A stretch of 64,000 bases of DNA from Chitinophagaceae bacterium (GCA_004028765.1 SAIX01000065.1:52032-116031); one strand, 5' to 3'. Positions 19,994 to 28,950 are shown, counted from the stretch's first letter. Numbers and translations: made by a program. The notes: generated from the letters alone by a model not told the origin.

Positions 19994-21736
19994 ATGGGAG
20001 ATCTCCAGATCAAAAAGCAACCCAAAAAATACGATGCAGTGATCGTAGGTTCGGGTGCCGGCGGTGGTATGGCCGCTTATGTTTTGTCAAAAGCAGGTTT
20101 AAAAGTATGCCTGTTGGAAGCAGGGCCTGATTACGATCCTGCCAAACATTCCTCTCAGTTAAAAAATCCATGGGAATCACCCCGTCGCGGTGCGAGCACC
20201 AAGTTCCGCCCTTTCGGTGATTTTGACGGCTGTTACTGGGGATGGGAGATAGATGGTGAACCTTATACCATGGCCGAAGGCAGTGCCAAATGGGATTGGT
20301 GGCGGGCACGTATGATCGGCGGCCGCACGAATCACTGGGGCCGTATCTCACTTCGTTTTGGCCCCAAAGATTTTAAACGCCGCAGTATTGATGGGTTAGG
20401 GGATGACTGGCCCATTGGTTATGAAGATGTAAAACCTTATTATGATAAGATCGATAAACTGATCGGTGTATTCGGTTCAAATGAAGGTTTGGAGAATGAC
20501 CCGGATGGTATCTTTTTACCTCCGCCCAAACCAAGGCTCCATGAGCTGATGATCAAGAAAGCAGCGACAGGATTGAATATCCCCGTGATCCCTTCCCGTT
20601 TATCGATCCTCACCAAAAAAATCAATGACGAACGCGGCGCCTGTTTCTTCTGTGCGCAATGCGGAAGAAGCTGTAAAGTATATGGCGATTTCTCTTCTTC
20701 GTCCGTTCTGATCAAACCCGCCATCGCCACGGGTAATATTGACGTGATCACCAATGCCATGGCGCGTGAAGTGATCACCAACAGCGAAGGCCTGGCCACA
20801 GGGATTTCTTACGTGGATAAAACAGATATGATGGAATACCAGGTGAGCGGCCGTGTGGTGATACTTGCTGCCAGTACCTGCGAAACGGCGCGTTTGCTGT
20901 TAAACTCAAAATCAACCCGTCATCCCAATGGCCTCGCCAACGACAGTAATGTAGTGGGTAAATACCTGCACGATTCAACAGGAGCTGCGGTTGGAGGCGT
21001 ATTACCGCAGTTGTTTGGAAGAAAACGTTATAATGAAGATGGCGTAGGTGGTATGCACGTGTATACTCCCTGGTGGCTGGATAATAAAAAACTGGACTTC
21101 CCCCGTGGTTACCATATCGAATACTGGGGTGGCATGGGACAACCTGCGTATGGTTTTGGAATGGGTATCGAAAACCAGAATGGCAGGTATGTGGTAAACG
21201 GGAAAACAAAACCTGCCGGTGGGTATGGTGCAGGATTGAAAGAAGATGCCCGCTTTTTCTATGGAGCAGGTGTAGGGATGGCAGGAAGGGGAGAAGCCGT
21301 ACCCAATATCAATAACTATTGCGAAATAGATCCGAAAGTGGTTGACAAATATGGTATCCCTGTTTTACGTTTTCATACCAACCATTCAGAATATGAGATC
21401 AAACAGGCCAAGCACATGAAGGAAACCTTTAAAGAGATCCTTCACAATATGGGCGCGATCATTACCTGGGGCGGGGATGATAATGAAAAAAATAACTGGG
21501 GACTGAATAACCCAGGTAATATCATCCACGAAGCCGGTACCGTTCGTATGGGAGCCGACCGCAAAACATCGGCGCTGAACAAATGGAGCCAGGCGCATGA
21601 TTGCAAAACACTGTTCTGTGTGGATGGAAGCCAGTTTACTTCACAGGCAGATAAAAACATCACCTGGACGATCCTGGCACTTTCCATGCGTGCTTCAGAA
21701 TACATCATCGATGAAATGAAAAAACAAAATTTGTAA
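19994..21736 (+). CDS. GMC-family FAD oxidoreductase (large subunit of a sugar/alcohol dehydrogenase)
   Basis: 580 residues from the ATG at 19994. The FAD-binding motif VGSGAGGGMAAYVL begins at about residue 18, and the C-terminal GMC motif HEAGTVRMG plus VDGSQFTSQADKNITWTI carries the catalytic His/Asn region. Between them is a cysteine cluster CFFCAQCGRSC (Cys 217, 220, 223, 227), which could hold an iron-sulfur cluster as in FAD-dependent glucose dehydrogenase alpha subunits. No signal peptide is seen; the small subunit encoded 20 bp downstream has an export-like N-terminus and may carry it. Family members oxidise gluconate, glucose or glucosides. The substrate here is open. Confidence 0.88.
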   Translation: MGDLQIKKQPKKYDAVIVGSGAGGGMAAYVLSKAGLKVCLLEAGPDYDPAKHSSQLKNPWESPRRGASTKFRPFGDFDGCYWGWEIDGEPYTMAEGSAKWDWWRARMIGGRTNHWGRISLRFGPKDFKRRSIDGLGDDWPIGYEDVKPYYDKIDKLIGVFGSNEGLENDPDGIFLPPPKPRLHELMIKKAATGLNIPVIPSRLSILTKKINDERGACFFCAQCGRSCKVYGDFSSSSVLIKPAIATGNIDVITNAMAREVITNSEGLATGISYVDKTDMMEYQVSGRVVILAASTCETARLLLNSKSTRHPNGLANDSNVVGKYLHDSTGAAVGGVLPQLFGRKRYNEDGVGGMHVYTPWWLDNKKLDFPRGYHIEYWGGMGQPAYGFGMGIENQNGRYVVNGKTKPAGGYGAGLKEDARFFYGAGVGMAGRGEAVPNINNYCEIDPKVVDKYGIPVLRFHTNHSEYEIKQAKHMKETFKEILHNMGAIITWGGDDNEKNNWGLNNPGNIIHEAGTVRMGADRKTSALNKWSQAHDCKTLFCVDGSQFTSQADKNITWTILALSMRASEYIIDEMKKQNL

Positions 21737-21756
21737 TCCTGTAATCAGCAATATTT

Positions 21757-22446
21757 ATGGACAGAAGAAAATCCATCAAAGCGCTTCTTATCGGTACCGC
21801 CGCATCTGGTGTACTGGTGGAAGCCTGTAAGAACAGCGATAAAAAAGCCATTGCCGGTTCGCCCGATGCAACACTGTATGCCGACAGGATGCAGGAAGAG
21901 ATCAAATACCTGAAAAAAATTGAGGCGGGTGAAAAATTCTTTACCGAGCATGAAATGGCAACCATCATTGTGCTGGAAGATATCATCCTTCCGAAAGATG
22001 AAGTCAGCGGCAGCGCTTCTGACGCCAAAGTGCATGAGTTCATCGAATTCATTGTAAAAGATATGCCCGGTCACCAAACGCCGCTGCGTGGTGGTTTGCG
22101 CTGGCTGGATATGGAAAGCCTGAAACGTTTTGAAAAAGCGTTCAAAGACCTTTCGCACGACCAGCAGATCCAGATCGTGGAAGATATCGCGTATCCCGAA
22201 ATCAAAGACCCCTTGATCAAGAACCCGAAAAAAGTAAAGCCGGGTATGGAACAGGGCGTGGCCTTCTTCAGCAAAATGCGCGACCTGGTGATGACGGGTT
22301 TCTATACTTCAGAGATCGGTGTGAAAGACCTTGGCTACAAAGGCAATACGCCCAATCAATGGAACGGTGTACCGGATGATGTGCTGAAACAATATGGCTA
22401 TGCCTATACGGAAAAAGAACTGAAAGAGTGTATCAGTTTCTCGTAA
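21757..22446 (+). CDS. Gluconate 2-dehydrogenase subunit 3 family protein
   Basis: 229 residues. The N-terminus MDRRKSIKALLIGTAASG has a twin-arginine-like pattern and is followed by a hydrophobic stretch and a Cys near 24 (VEAC), so it may be a Tat-exported and perhaps lipidated protein. The rest matches the small gamma subunit of gluconate 2-dehydrogenase-type enzymes (FFTEHEMATIIVLEDIILPKDEVSGSASDAKV, then PLRGGLRWLDMES). It lies 20 bp after the GMC oxidoreductase gene and is its expected partner and export escort. No cytochrome c subunit is adjacent, so the electron acceptor is unknown. Confidence 0.88.
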   Translation: MDRRKSIKALLIGTAASGVLVEACKNSDKKAIAGSPDATLYADRMQEEIKYLKKIEAGEKFFTEHEMATIIVLEDIILPKDEVSGSASDAKVHEFIEFIVKDMPGHQTPLRGGLRWLDMESLKRFEKAFKDLSHDQQIQIVEDIAYPEIKDPLIKNPKKVKPGMEQGVAFFSKMRDLVMTGFYTSEIGVKDLGYKGNTPNQWNGVPDDVLKQYGYAYTEKELKECISFS

Positions 22447-22467
22447 GAAGCTGAACGCTGAATGCAG

Positions 22468-22518
22468 AACGCTTAACGTTTGTTTGAGGTAAACAATGTG
22501 TTAAGCGTTTTTGTTTTG
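22468..22518 (+). terminator. Terminator-like hairpin after the GMC operon
   Basis: AACGCTTAAC (22468-22477) pairs with GTTAAGCGTT (22500-22509), with further partial pairing inside, followed by TTTTGTTTT. It overlaps a GCTGAACGC-type repeat unit (22450-22475). Confidence 0.65.
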
Positions 22519-22536
22519 GTGCCATTCACTATTCAT

Positions 22537-23098
22537 GGATTGGCGGATTACGGATTAGTGGATTTATTACTCACTACTGCCTACTCACCATTCACAAATT
22601 TCACCGCAGAGCCGCAGAGGGCGCGGAGTTTCGCAGGGATGGTTAAAATAGTTAAAGGTGTTAAATAGGTTAAAACAGGTAAATAATAAAATCACTTACT
22701 ATTAACTATCAACTTTTAACTCTTAACTGAATACTACTCACCATTGCCCACTCACCATTCACGAATTTATTTCACCGCAGAGCCGCGGAGTTTCGCTGAG
22801 GTTGTTAAAATAGTTAAAAGGGTTAAAGAGGTATATAGTAAAATCACTTACTATTAACTATCAACTTTTAACTCTTTACTGAATACTACTCCCACTGCCC
22901 ATTCACTATTCACGGATTGGCGGATTACGGATTAGTGGATTTCTTACTCCCCACTGCCCACTCACCATTCACCAATTTCACCGCAGAGCTTCGCTGAGGT
23001 GGTTAAAATAGTTAAAGAGGTTAAAAGGGGCTTATAGTAAAATCACTTACTATTAACTATCAACTTTTAACTCCAAACTCCAAACTCCTAACTCAAAA
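22537..23098 (+). repeat. Three tandem copies of an ordered-module intergenic element
   Basis: Three units start with TTTCACCGCAGAG at 22599, 22770 and 22976. Each continues with a GTTAAAATAGTTAAA-rich block, then an exactly repeated 34-nt block starting AAATCACTTACTATTAAC at 22688, 22841 and 23040. The first two units end with a CTGAATACTACTC block and an ACTGCCCA...CACCATTCAC block. An extra block GGATTGGCGGATTACGG occurs at 22537 and 22914. Unit spacing is irregular (171 and 206 nt), with indels of whole modules. No credible reading frame spans it. It fills the 652-bp gap between the convergent GMC operon and metG. Confidence 0.85.
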
Positions 23099-25246
23099 TC
23101 AACTCACCCCTGCTCCCGGGTTAATATCCGTTTCCGGGTTAATAAAATGCAGTTTACCATTAGTATCTTCTGCCATCAATATCATCCCATTGCTTTCAAT
23201 ACCACGCATTTTACGGGGTGCAAGATTGGTTACTACGGTTACCTGTTTGCCTACGATCTCTTCCGGTTTGAAATGCAAAGCGATACCTGATACAATGGTC
23301 CTGGTTTCAAATCCGAGATCAACGGATAGTTTTAACAACTTGTCGGCTTTCTCCACTTTTTCTGCCGCAACAATTTTTCCAACCTTCAAATCTACTTTTG
23401 CAAAATCATCAAATACGATTTCAGGCTTTACATCGGACTTTGTTTCTTGTACAGGTTCCACGGCTGTCGTTTTTTCTTCATTCACAATTAACGGTTCACG
23501 ATTGCTCACGGCAGCTTTTAATTTTTCCAGCTGGTAGGCGATCTCACTGTCTTCAATTTTCCGGAATAACAATTCCGGCGCACGGAGCGAATAACCGGTA
23601 CTGAGTAATTTTATTTTACCGGCATTTTCCCAGTCGAGCATTTTATCCACCACTTTCAGCAGGTAGCAGATTTTCCTGGCAGTGAAAGGTAAAAATGGAT
23701 TAATCAGTATGGCGAGGTTTGCACATAACTGCAAACAGATATGCAAAGTATTATCGATCGAAGCCTGTGCTTCAGCCGTGGGCAAACCATTGTCGCCCGT
23801 TTGTTTTGCAACGATCCAGGGTTCTTTTTTCTGCATATACTGGTTGCCGGTACGTGCAAGGTTGATCACTTCAAACAATGCATCCCTGAATTTGTATTGC
23901 TCCAGCAATGCTTCCACTTTTTCTTTCGTACGCTGTGCTTCTGCAAAAGTTTCTTTATCAAGATCAGTCAAACTTTCTGTGTGCAGTGGTGGTACTTTCC
24001 CTTTGCAGAGTTTGTGCATCAGCACCAGGCAGCGGTTTACATAATTGCCGAAAATGCTTACCAGTTCATTGTTATTTGCATCCTGGAAACCCTGCCAGGT
24101 AAATTCACTGTCTTTGGTTTCCGGCGCAATCGAAGTAAGGTAATACCGCAATACATCCGCCATCTGGCTGCCGCCATTTTCTTTGTTGATGAAATCATCA
24201 ATATAATCCTGCATCTCAATTTTCCAGTTGCGGCTCGTACTCATCTTATCGCCTTCCAGGTTCATAAACTCATTCGAAGGAACATTGTCGGGCAAAATAT
24301 TCCCATGCAGTTTCAGCATCACCGGGAATATCAAGCAGTGAAATACAATATTATCCTTCCCGATAAAATGCACCAGTTTGGTATCCTTGTCTTCCCAGTA
24401 TGGTCGCCAGTCTTTCTCATTGTTCAATGCCCATTGTTTGGTGGCACTGATATAACCGATAGGCGCATCAAACCATACATACAATACTTTTCCTTCTGCT
24501 TCTTTCAACGGAACTTTTACACCCCAGTCGAGATCGCGTGTTACAGCGCGGGGTTGCAGGCCGCCATCGATCCAGCTTTTACATTGCCCGAGTACGGTTG
24601 GCCGCCAGTCGTTCGCATGGTCTTTTAAGATCCAGTTGCGTAAAAATTCTTCATGCCGGTTCAGCGGAAGGTACCAGTGTTTGGTATTTTTTTTCACGGG
24701 TGCATTACCGCTTAATGTGCTCACCGGGTTGATCAGTTCATCCGGGCTCAAACTCTTCCCGCAATTCTCGCATTGGTCGCCATAGGCGCCGGGGAAAGAA
24801 CAGTTGGGACAGGTGCCCTTGATATAACGGTCGGCCAGGAATGTATTGGCCTGCTCATCAAAAAACTGTTCACTTTCTTTTATTTCCAGTTCACCGGCAT
24901 CATTCAGTTTTGTAAAAAATTCCTGCGCGGTTTCGTGGTGCAATGGCTCACTGGTACGGTGATAAATATCAAATGCAATCCCCAGGTCACGGAAATTCTG
25001 CTCCATGATGGGATGGTATTTATCAATGATGGCGCGGGCCGTGGTGCCTTCTTTTGTGGCCTGTATCGGGATGGCGGTTCCGTGTTCATCGCTCCCGCAA
25101 ACAAACACCACATCGCGTTTCTGCGCTTTCAGGTAACGCACATAAATATCTGCAGGCAGGTAAGCGCCGGCAAGGTGACCAATATGTTTCAGCCCATTGG
25201 CATAAGGCAGGGCAGAGGTAACCAGGTATCTTTTCGGTTGATCCAT
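23099..25246 (-). CDS. metG: Methionyl-tRNA synthetase with C-terminal tRNA-binding domain
   Basis: 715 residues. Charges tRNA-Met and initiator tRNA with methionine. Seen: the HIGH motif (21-24) in YANGLKHIGHLAG, a zinc knuckle with CPNCSF and CENCG (about 144-160), WFDAPIGYISATK, the KMSTS form of the KMSKS motif (about 333-337), an anticodon-binding helical domain, and a Trbp111/OB-fold domain at about 610-715 (FAKVDLKVGKIVAAEKVEKADKLL). Residues about 585-605 form a Glu/Lys/Val-rich linker. The gene is monocistronic, with an exact TAnnTTTG box 90 bp upstream. Confidence 0.97.
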   Translation of the reverse strand: MDQPKRYLVTSALPYANGLKHIGHLAGAYLPADIYVRYLKAQKRDVVFVCGSDEHGTAIPIQATKEGTTARAIIDKYHPIMEQNFRDLGIAFDIYHRTSEPLHHETAQEFFTKLNDAGELEIKESEQFFDEQANTFLADRYIKGTCPNCSFPGAYGDQCENCGKSLSPDELINPVSTLSGNAPVKKNTKHWYLPLNRHEEFLRNWILKDHANDWRPTVLGQCKSWIDGGLQPRAVTRDLDWGVKVPLKEAEGKVLYVWFDAPIGYISATKQWALNNEKDWRPYWEDKDTKLVHFIGKDNIVFHCLIFPVMLKLHGNILPDNVPSNEFMNLEGDKMSTSRNWKIEMQDYIDDFINKENGGSQMADVLRYYLTSIAPETKDSEFTWQGFQDANNNELVSIFGNYVNRCLVLMHKLCKGKVPPLHTESLTDLDKETFAEAQRTKEKVEALLEQYKFRDALFEVINLARTGNQYMQKKEPWIVAKQTGDNGLPTAEAQASIDNTLHICLQLCANLAILINPFLPFTARKICYLLKVVDKMLDWENAGKIKLLSTGYSLRAPELLFRKIEDSEIAYQLEKLKAAVSNREPLIVNEEKTTAVEPVQETKSDVKPEIVFDDFAKVDLKVGKIVAAEKVEKADKLLKLSVDLGFETRTIVSGIALHFKPEEIVGKQVTVVTNLAPRKMRGIESNGMILMAEDTNGKLHFINPETDINPGAGVS

Positions 25247-25335
25247 TTTTTTCTCAGCTTTATCTCTTTACGCATCTTCGTTGTGTCACTCACTTGTACA
25301 GCGGTACATATGGCGGCAAACCCTGTAAAACGCTG

Positions 25336-25343
25336 CAAAATTA
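25336..25343 (-). promoter_or_regulatory. -7 promoter box (TAATTTTG) for metG
   Basis: Exact TAnnTTTG match on the minus strand, 90 bp upstream of the metG start. No clear TTTG lies at -33. On the plus strand a separate box TAATATTG (25371-25378) ends 4 nt before the LD-carboxypeptidase start. Confidence 0.4.
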
Positions 25344-25382
25344 AGCAATTCAGCGTAGCAGGCAATTCAGTAATATTGCTGC

Positions 25383-26303
25383 ATGATCAAGCAGCCGCCT
25401 TACCTGCGCAGAGGAGATACTATCGGTATTGTTTGCCCTTCCGGCTATATGCCCCGCGAAAAGGCGGAAACCTGTATCAAAGTGCTGCAGGATTGGGGCT
25501 ATAAAGTAAACATTGGAAAAACCCTAGGCAACCAGTTTCATTATTTTTCAGGAACTGACGAAGAACGTTTACAGGACCTGCAGCAAATGCTGGATGACCC
25601 CGGGATAAAAGCAGTGTTATGCGGCCGCGGTGGTTATGGCATGAGCCGCATCATCGATCAGCTCGATTTTACCCGTTTCAAAAAAAATCCCAAATGGCTG
25701 ATCGGTTTCAGCGATATCACTGTTTTGCATGCGGAAGTATACAACCGGTGTAAAACAGCCACCTTGCATGCGCCCATGGCCGCGGCTTTTAATGATGGCG
25801 AATGGAAGAACCCCTTTATACAATCCCTGCAGAAAGCATTGAGTGGTAAACGATGCAAATGTGAAATAACCGCGCATCCCATGAACCGGAAGGGAAATGT
25901 AACGGGCGAACTGGTGGGTGGAAACCTTTCATTGGTGGCGCACCTGGTAGGAAGTAAATCGGCTTTTCCAACCCAAGGAAAAATTCTTTTCCTTGAAGAT
26001 GTTGGCGAATACATTTATAACATCGACCGCATGATGATACAATTAAAACGTGCCGGTTTGCTGAAAGGCCTGGCCGGGTTGATCATCGGCGGTTTTACTG
26101 ATATGAAAGATACCACGATCCCATTCGGCGCAAATGTTTACAGCATTATCCAATCGCATATTGCGGAATATCATTACCCCGTTTGTTTTGATTTCCCCGT
26201 AAGCCACGAAAAAAATAATTATGCGCTGAAAGTAGGCGTGAAGCACGAGCTCAGGGTTGGACGGAATAAAGTGAGTTTGGCAGAGTTGGGGATACAGAAT
26301 TAA
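25383..26303 (+). CDS. LD-carboxypeptidase (peptidase family S66)
   Basis: 306 residues, usual family length. Cleaves the L,D bond releasing D-Ala from murein tetrapeptides, usually in cytoplasmic peptidoglycan recycling. Seen: the catalytic Ser110 in WLIGFSDITVLHAE, the glycine-rich CGRGGYGMSRI loop, the catalytic Glu in LFLEDVGEYIYNIDRM (about 200) and the catalytic His in FPVSHEKNNYAL (about 280). There is no signal peptide, so a cytoplasmic enzyme is likely. It is convergent with the M19 dipeptidase gene, and the D-amino-acid enzyme genes follow. The context supports a cell-wall or D-amino-acid turnover role. Confidence 0.9.
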   Translation: MIKQPPYLRRGDTIGIVCPSGYMPREKAETCIKVLQDWGYKVNIGKTLGNQFHYFSGTDEERLQDLQQMLDDPGIKAVLCGRGGYGMSRIIDQLDFTRFKKNPKWLIGFSDITVLHAEVYNRCKTATLHAPMAAAFNDGEWKNPFIQSLQKALSGKRCKCEITAHPMNRKGNVTGELVGGNLSLVAHLVGSKSAFPTQGKILFLEDVGEYIYNIDRMMIQLKRAGLLKGLAGLIIGGFTDMKDTTIPFGANVYSIIQSHIAEYHYPVCFDFPVSHEKNNYALKVGVKHELRVGRNKVSLAELGIQN

Positions 26304-26410
26304 GAATTAAAAATTAATAATTAATAATGAAATTCGAGGGTTGCTGTACTTGGCATCTCATTATGATTCCGCGGAAACACTTTGCGTCTTCGCGTGAAAT
26401 TTTTGTAAAT

Positions 26411-26544
26411 AGAGAGTAATATTCAGTCAGGAGTTAAAAGTTAATAGTGAATAGTTCGGAATAATACCATCTATTTTTTTAACCCCTTTAACTCTTTTAA
26501 CCATCATAACAACTCCGCGTTCTCTGCGCCTCCGCGGTGAAAAA
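26411..26544 (-). repeat. Inverted copy of the ordered-module intergenic element
   Basis: On the minus strand the order is TTTTTCACCGCGGAGGCGC, GCGGAGTTGTT, a GTTAAAAGAGTTAAAGGGGTT block, CTATTAACTTTTAACTCC, and TGACTGAATATTACTC. This is the same order as the three units at 22.6-23.1 kb. It abuts the M19 dipeptidase stop codon. A separate TTTGCGTCTTCGCGTGAAA word lies at about 26383-26401. Confidence 0.75.
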
Positions 26545-27612
26545 TTACAACACCCGTCTCAATACCCTCAACCAGTTTTTGTGTAAAATATTTTCACAGT
26601 CTTCCTGCGAATATCCTCTCTTCATCAATTTTTTCGGTAACACTTGTATATCCGCGATGCTGTCAATATCCCAGGGGCATTGTTCTTTTCCATACGCGCC
26701 ATCCAGGTCGGTGCCGATGCCTGCGTGTAAGGTATTTCCTGCGATCTGGCAGATATGGTCCAGGTGATCGATCATGGTTTCGAGTGAGCAGTTCATTTGC
26801 TTTGCATCTGAAATTCCTTTCTGCCAGTTCGGTACCATCATCCAGGCATCGAGTGCGCCGCCGATCACCGCATCTTTCTGTATCAATGTTTTTATCATCT
26901 CATCGCTGAACTGGCGGTTATGATCAACCAGGGTCCGGCAATTATTATGGCTGGCCCACACCGGTCCATTATATAATTCCATTACATCCCAGAATGCCTC
27001 ATCACACAAATGCGTTGCATCCAGTATCATATTCAGTTTCTCCATTTCACTGATCAGTGATCTTCCCATCTCATTCAGCCTTGCACTTGCATTCGTGCCA
27101 TGTGCATAGCGTCCTGGCCCGTAATGTGCAGGCCCAACTGCACGCAGGCCATAGGCATAAGCCCTGTGCAGGTGATCGAGGGTGATCAGTGAATCGGCGC
27201 CTTCCAGGCTAAGCACATACCCAACCGGTTTTTTTTCCGAAAGCTCATCATTATTCCATAACTGCAGGTGCTGATCCAGTTGTTCATTGGTAATTAACTG
27301 CACCATTTCTCCGGCTTCTTCCATTGCACGGTACCATTGTAACTGGCCCTGTGTTTGTGCCCATGCCTGTTCCGGCGAATGCCAGCCACTTAATGTGCTG
27401 CCCGGTGCAACATATCTGCCGATCTGCGTAGCCACCACCAACCCGATATTCCCTTTTCTTAGTGCAGGCAGGGAAACAGTTCCTTTTCTGCGGTCGGGTT
27501 TATCCGTCATCCCGTTTTCCCTTTCACGGATGGCATGAACCGGTAAACGCAGATCGCGGTTCCATTCCATGGCATTCATACTAAGATCAAGATGTGCGTC
27601 GATGATGAACAT
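26545..27612 (-). CDS. Membrane-dipeptidase family (M19) dipeptidase
   Basis: 355 residues. Zinc amidohydrolase-fold enzymes that hydrolyse dipeptides, often with a D residue at the C-terminal side. Seen: the N-terminal metal motif DAHLD, the bridging ligand region VLSLEGADSL, DATHLCDEAF, WASHNNCRTL and GIGTDLDGAYG. All the usual ligand positions appear intact. No signal peptide is present. The next gene upstream on the same strand is the D-threonine-aldolase-like gene (213 bp, filled with a repeat element), and the S66 carboxypeptidase gene converges from the other side. A role in D-amino-acid-containing peptide breakdown is inferred. Confidence 0.92.
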   Translation of the reverse strand: MFIIDAHLDLSMNAMEWNRDLRLPVHAIRERENGMTDKPDRRKGTVSLPALRKGNIGLVVATQIGRYVAPGSTLSGWHSPEQAWAQTQGQLQWYRAMEEAGEMVQLITNEQLDQHLQLWNNDELSEKKPVGYVLSLEGADSLITLDHLHRAYAYGLRAVGPAHYGPGRYAHGTNASARLNEMGRSLISEMEKLNMILDATHLCDEAFWDVMELYNGPVWASHNNCRTLVDHNRQFSDEMIKTLIQKDAVIGGALDAWMMVPNWQKGISDAKQMNCSLETMIDHLDHICQIAGNTLHAGIGTDLDGAYGKEQCPWDIDSIADIQVLPKKLMKRGYSQEDCENILHKNWLRVLRRVL

Positions 27613-27691
27613 GGAGGTGAGTGGTGAGTGGTGAATGAAAGAGAAAAAGTTATATGGTTTATTGGTTTACTGTTGACTTTTTTTACCAGGG

Positions 27692-27822
27692 CCGGTTAAA
27701 ACAGTTTAATAGCGTTAAAGAGGTTAAAAAAGTAGATAATATTATTCCTTACCATTAACTTTTAACTCCAAACTCTTAACTCCTAAATGAACATTCCTCA
27801 CCACTGCCCACTCACGATTCAC
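27692..27822 (+). repeat. Copy of the ordered-module intergenic element
   Basis: Forward orientation: a GGTTAAAACAGTTTAATAGC block with GTTAAAGAGGTTAAAA, then ACCATTAACTTTTAACTCC, an AAATGAACATTCCTCACC block and ACTGCCCACTCACGATTCAC. The leading CACCGCAGAG module is missing. It lies between the M19 dipeptidase and D-threonine-aldolase-like genes. Confidence 0.75.
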
Positions 27823-27825
27823 CCC

Positions 27826-28935
27826 TTATATAGTGATTTTTCTGCTACGGGCAATCACGCGCCAGCAGCCGGTTCTTTCATGGTGCTGGATAATGTTTGC
27901 ATAATCGTATAAAGCAACGGTTGGACAGATATGCACGGGTACCCCATACCAAACATCACCTACTTTCCAGGTCGAACTGCCTGGAACTTTTACCACCATA
28001 TGCTCTTCGCTTTGAGAGATGGGTTTTGCTTCAGGCGCATTTAAAAAATGCACACGGGGTAAAGGGTTTTCGGCAGCAATGGCTTTATGACCCAGATCCA
28101 GGCAAAGCGTTTCTTCATCAATTACAGATATCACACGGGTGATCACCAGCGCCGCAAATTCAAAAGGCTCGTCGGGTACAATGGTTTTATAGGTCCAGTC
28201 CCAGAACACAAAAGTGCCGGGGCTGTATTGAATATTATTTTTCCGTTTGGTATGTGTAGGAAAACTGGGTGAGCCACCGATCACTACCTGCATGGTTTGC
28301 TCAGTGATCGCTTGTATCTCTTTTTTCAGCCATTCCACTTTATCAAAGCCTTCATCCGATTTACGGTTGCGTTCTGTAAGATCGGTATCACGGATATGGC
28401 CATCATAAGCATGCAGACCTATTACTTTGATACCGGGCAATGAACGGATATTTCTGTATAGCTCCAGCGCTGCTTCGGGTTTAATACCTGAACGGTTCAT
28501 ACCGATATTCAGGTCGATATATACTGTAAGACAAAGATTATTTTTACTGAAGAGCCCTGACAAAATATTCGCGGTTGTGTTATTGTCGATGATACAGGAG
28601 AATTGTGTATCCGGAAAATTCGTCACCAGTTGCAGCAAACGCTCCGCTTTGGGCCCAACGGGCTGGTGTGCAAGTAATACATCTGCTGCGTCTATTTCAG
28701 CCAGCATTTCGGCTTCTGCGATAGTGGCGCATTTGAATTGCCGGATCCCTGCCTGCTGCATCAGTTTGCATACTTCCGCGATCTTATTGGTTTTTACATG
28801 GGGCCGCAATTGCTCCGGCCCGCCTGCCATTGTTATGGCTTTTGCAATATTTTCTTTTACACGGTCGGGGTAAATCACCAATGCAGGCGAATCGATCTTA
28901 TCAATATTTTGTATATCGTACCAGTGATCACTCAT
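27826..28935 (-). CDS. D-threonine aldolase / D-serine dehydratase-like PLP enzyme
   Basis: 369 residues. Fold type III (alanine-racemase-like) PLP enzyme. The N-terminal barrel carries the PLP lysine K48 in RPHVKTNK. The C-terminal domain has the metal-binding pair His335/Cys337 in VPVHICPTV, typical of metal-activated D-threonine aldolases and D-serine dehydratases. It would cleave or deaminate a beta-hydroxy D-amino acid. The RidA-like gene lies 15 bp upstream in the same operon. RidA proteins hydrolyse the reactive enamines that serine/threonine dehydratases release, so a dehydratase-type activity is slightly favoured; this is inference. Confidence 0.88.
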   Translation of the reverse strand: MSDHWYDIQNIDKIDSPALVIYPDRVKENIAKAITMAGGPEQLRPHVKTNKIAEVCKLMQQAGIRQFKCATIAEAEMLAEIDAADVLLAHQPVGPKAERLLQLVTNFPDTQFSCIIDNNTTANILSGLFSKNNLCLTVYIDLNIGMNRSGIKPEAALELYRNIRSLPGIKVIGLHAYDGHIRDTDLTERNRKSDEGFDKVEWLKKEIQAITEQTMQVVIGGSPSFPTHTKRKNNIQYSPGTFVFWDWTYKTIVPDEPFEFAALVITRVISVIDEETLCLDLGHKAIAAENPLPRVHFLNAPEAKPISQSEEHMVVKVPGSSTWKVGDVWYGVPVHICPTVALYDYANIIQHHERTGCWRVIARSRKITI

Positions 28936-28950
28936 AACAGTTGAATGATT

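Noticed and set aside
22480..22668. 62-codon frame in the repeat array
   Set aside because: It is made of repeat modules, changes content between units and is not kept in the second and third unit.
22599..23098. CRISPR array
   Set aside because: The units are long (150-200 nt), differ by whole-block indels, and lack short unique spacers between identical short repeats; no cas genes are near.
23741..24628. 295-codon open frame antisense to metG
   Set aside because: Covered entirely by metG; the composition (Phe, Ile, His and Gln rich) is typical of an antisense shadow.
24773..25504. 243-codon open frame antisense to metG reaching into the LD-carboxypeptidase gene
   Set aside because: Overlaps two well-supported genes and has no recognisable domain.
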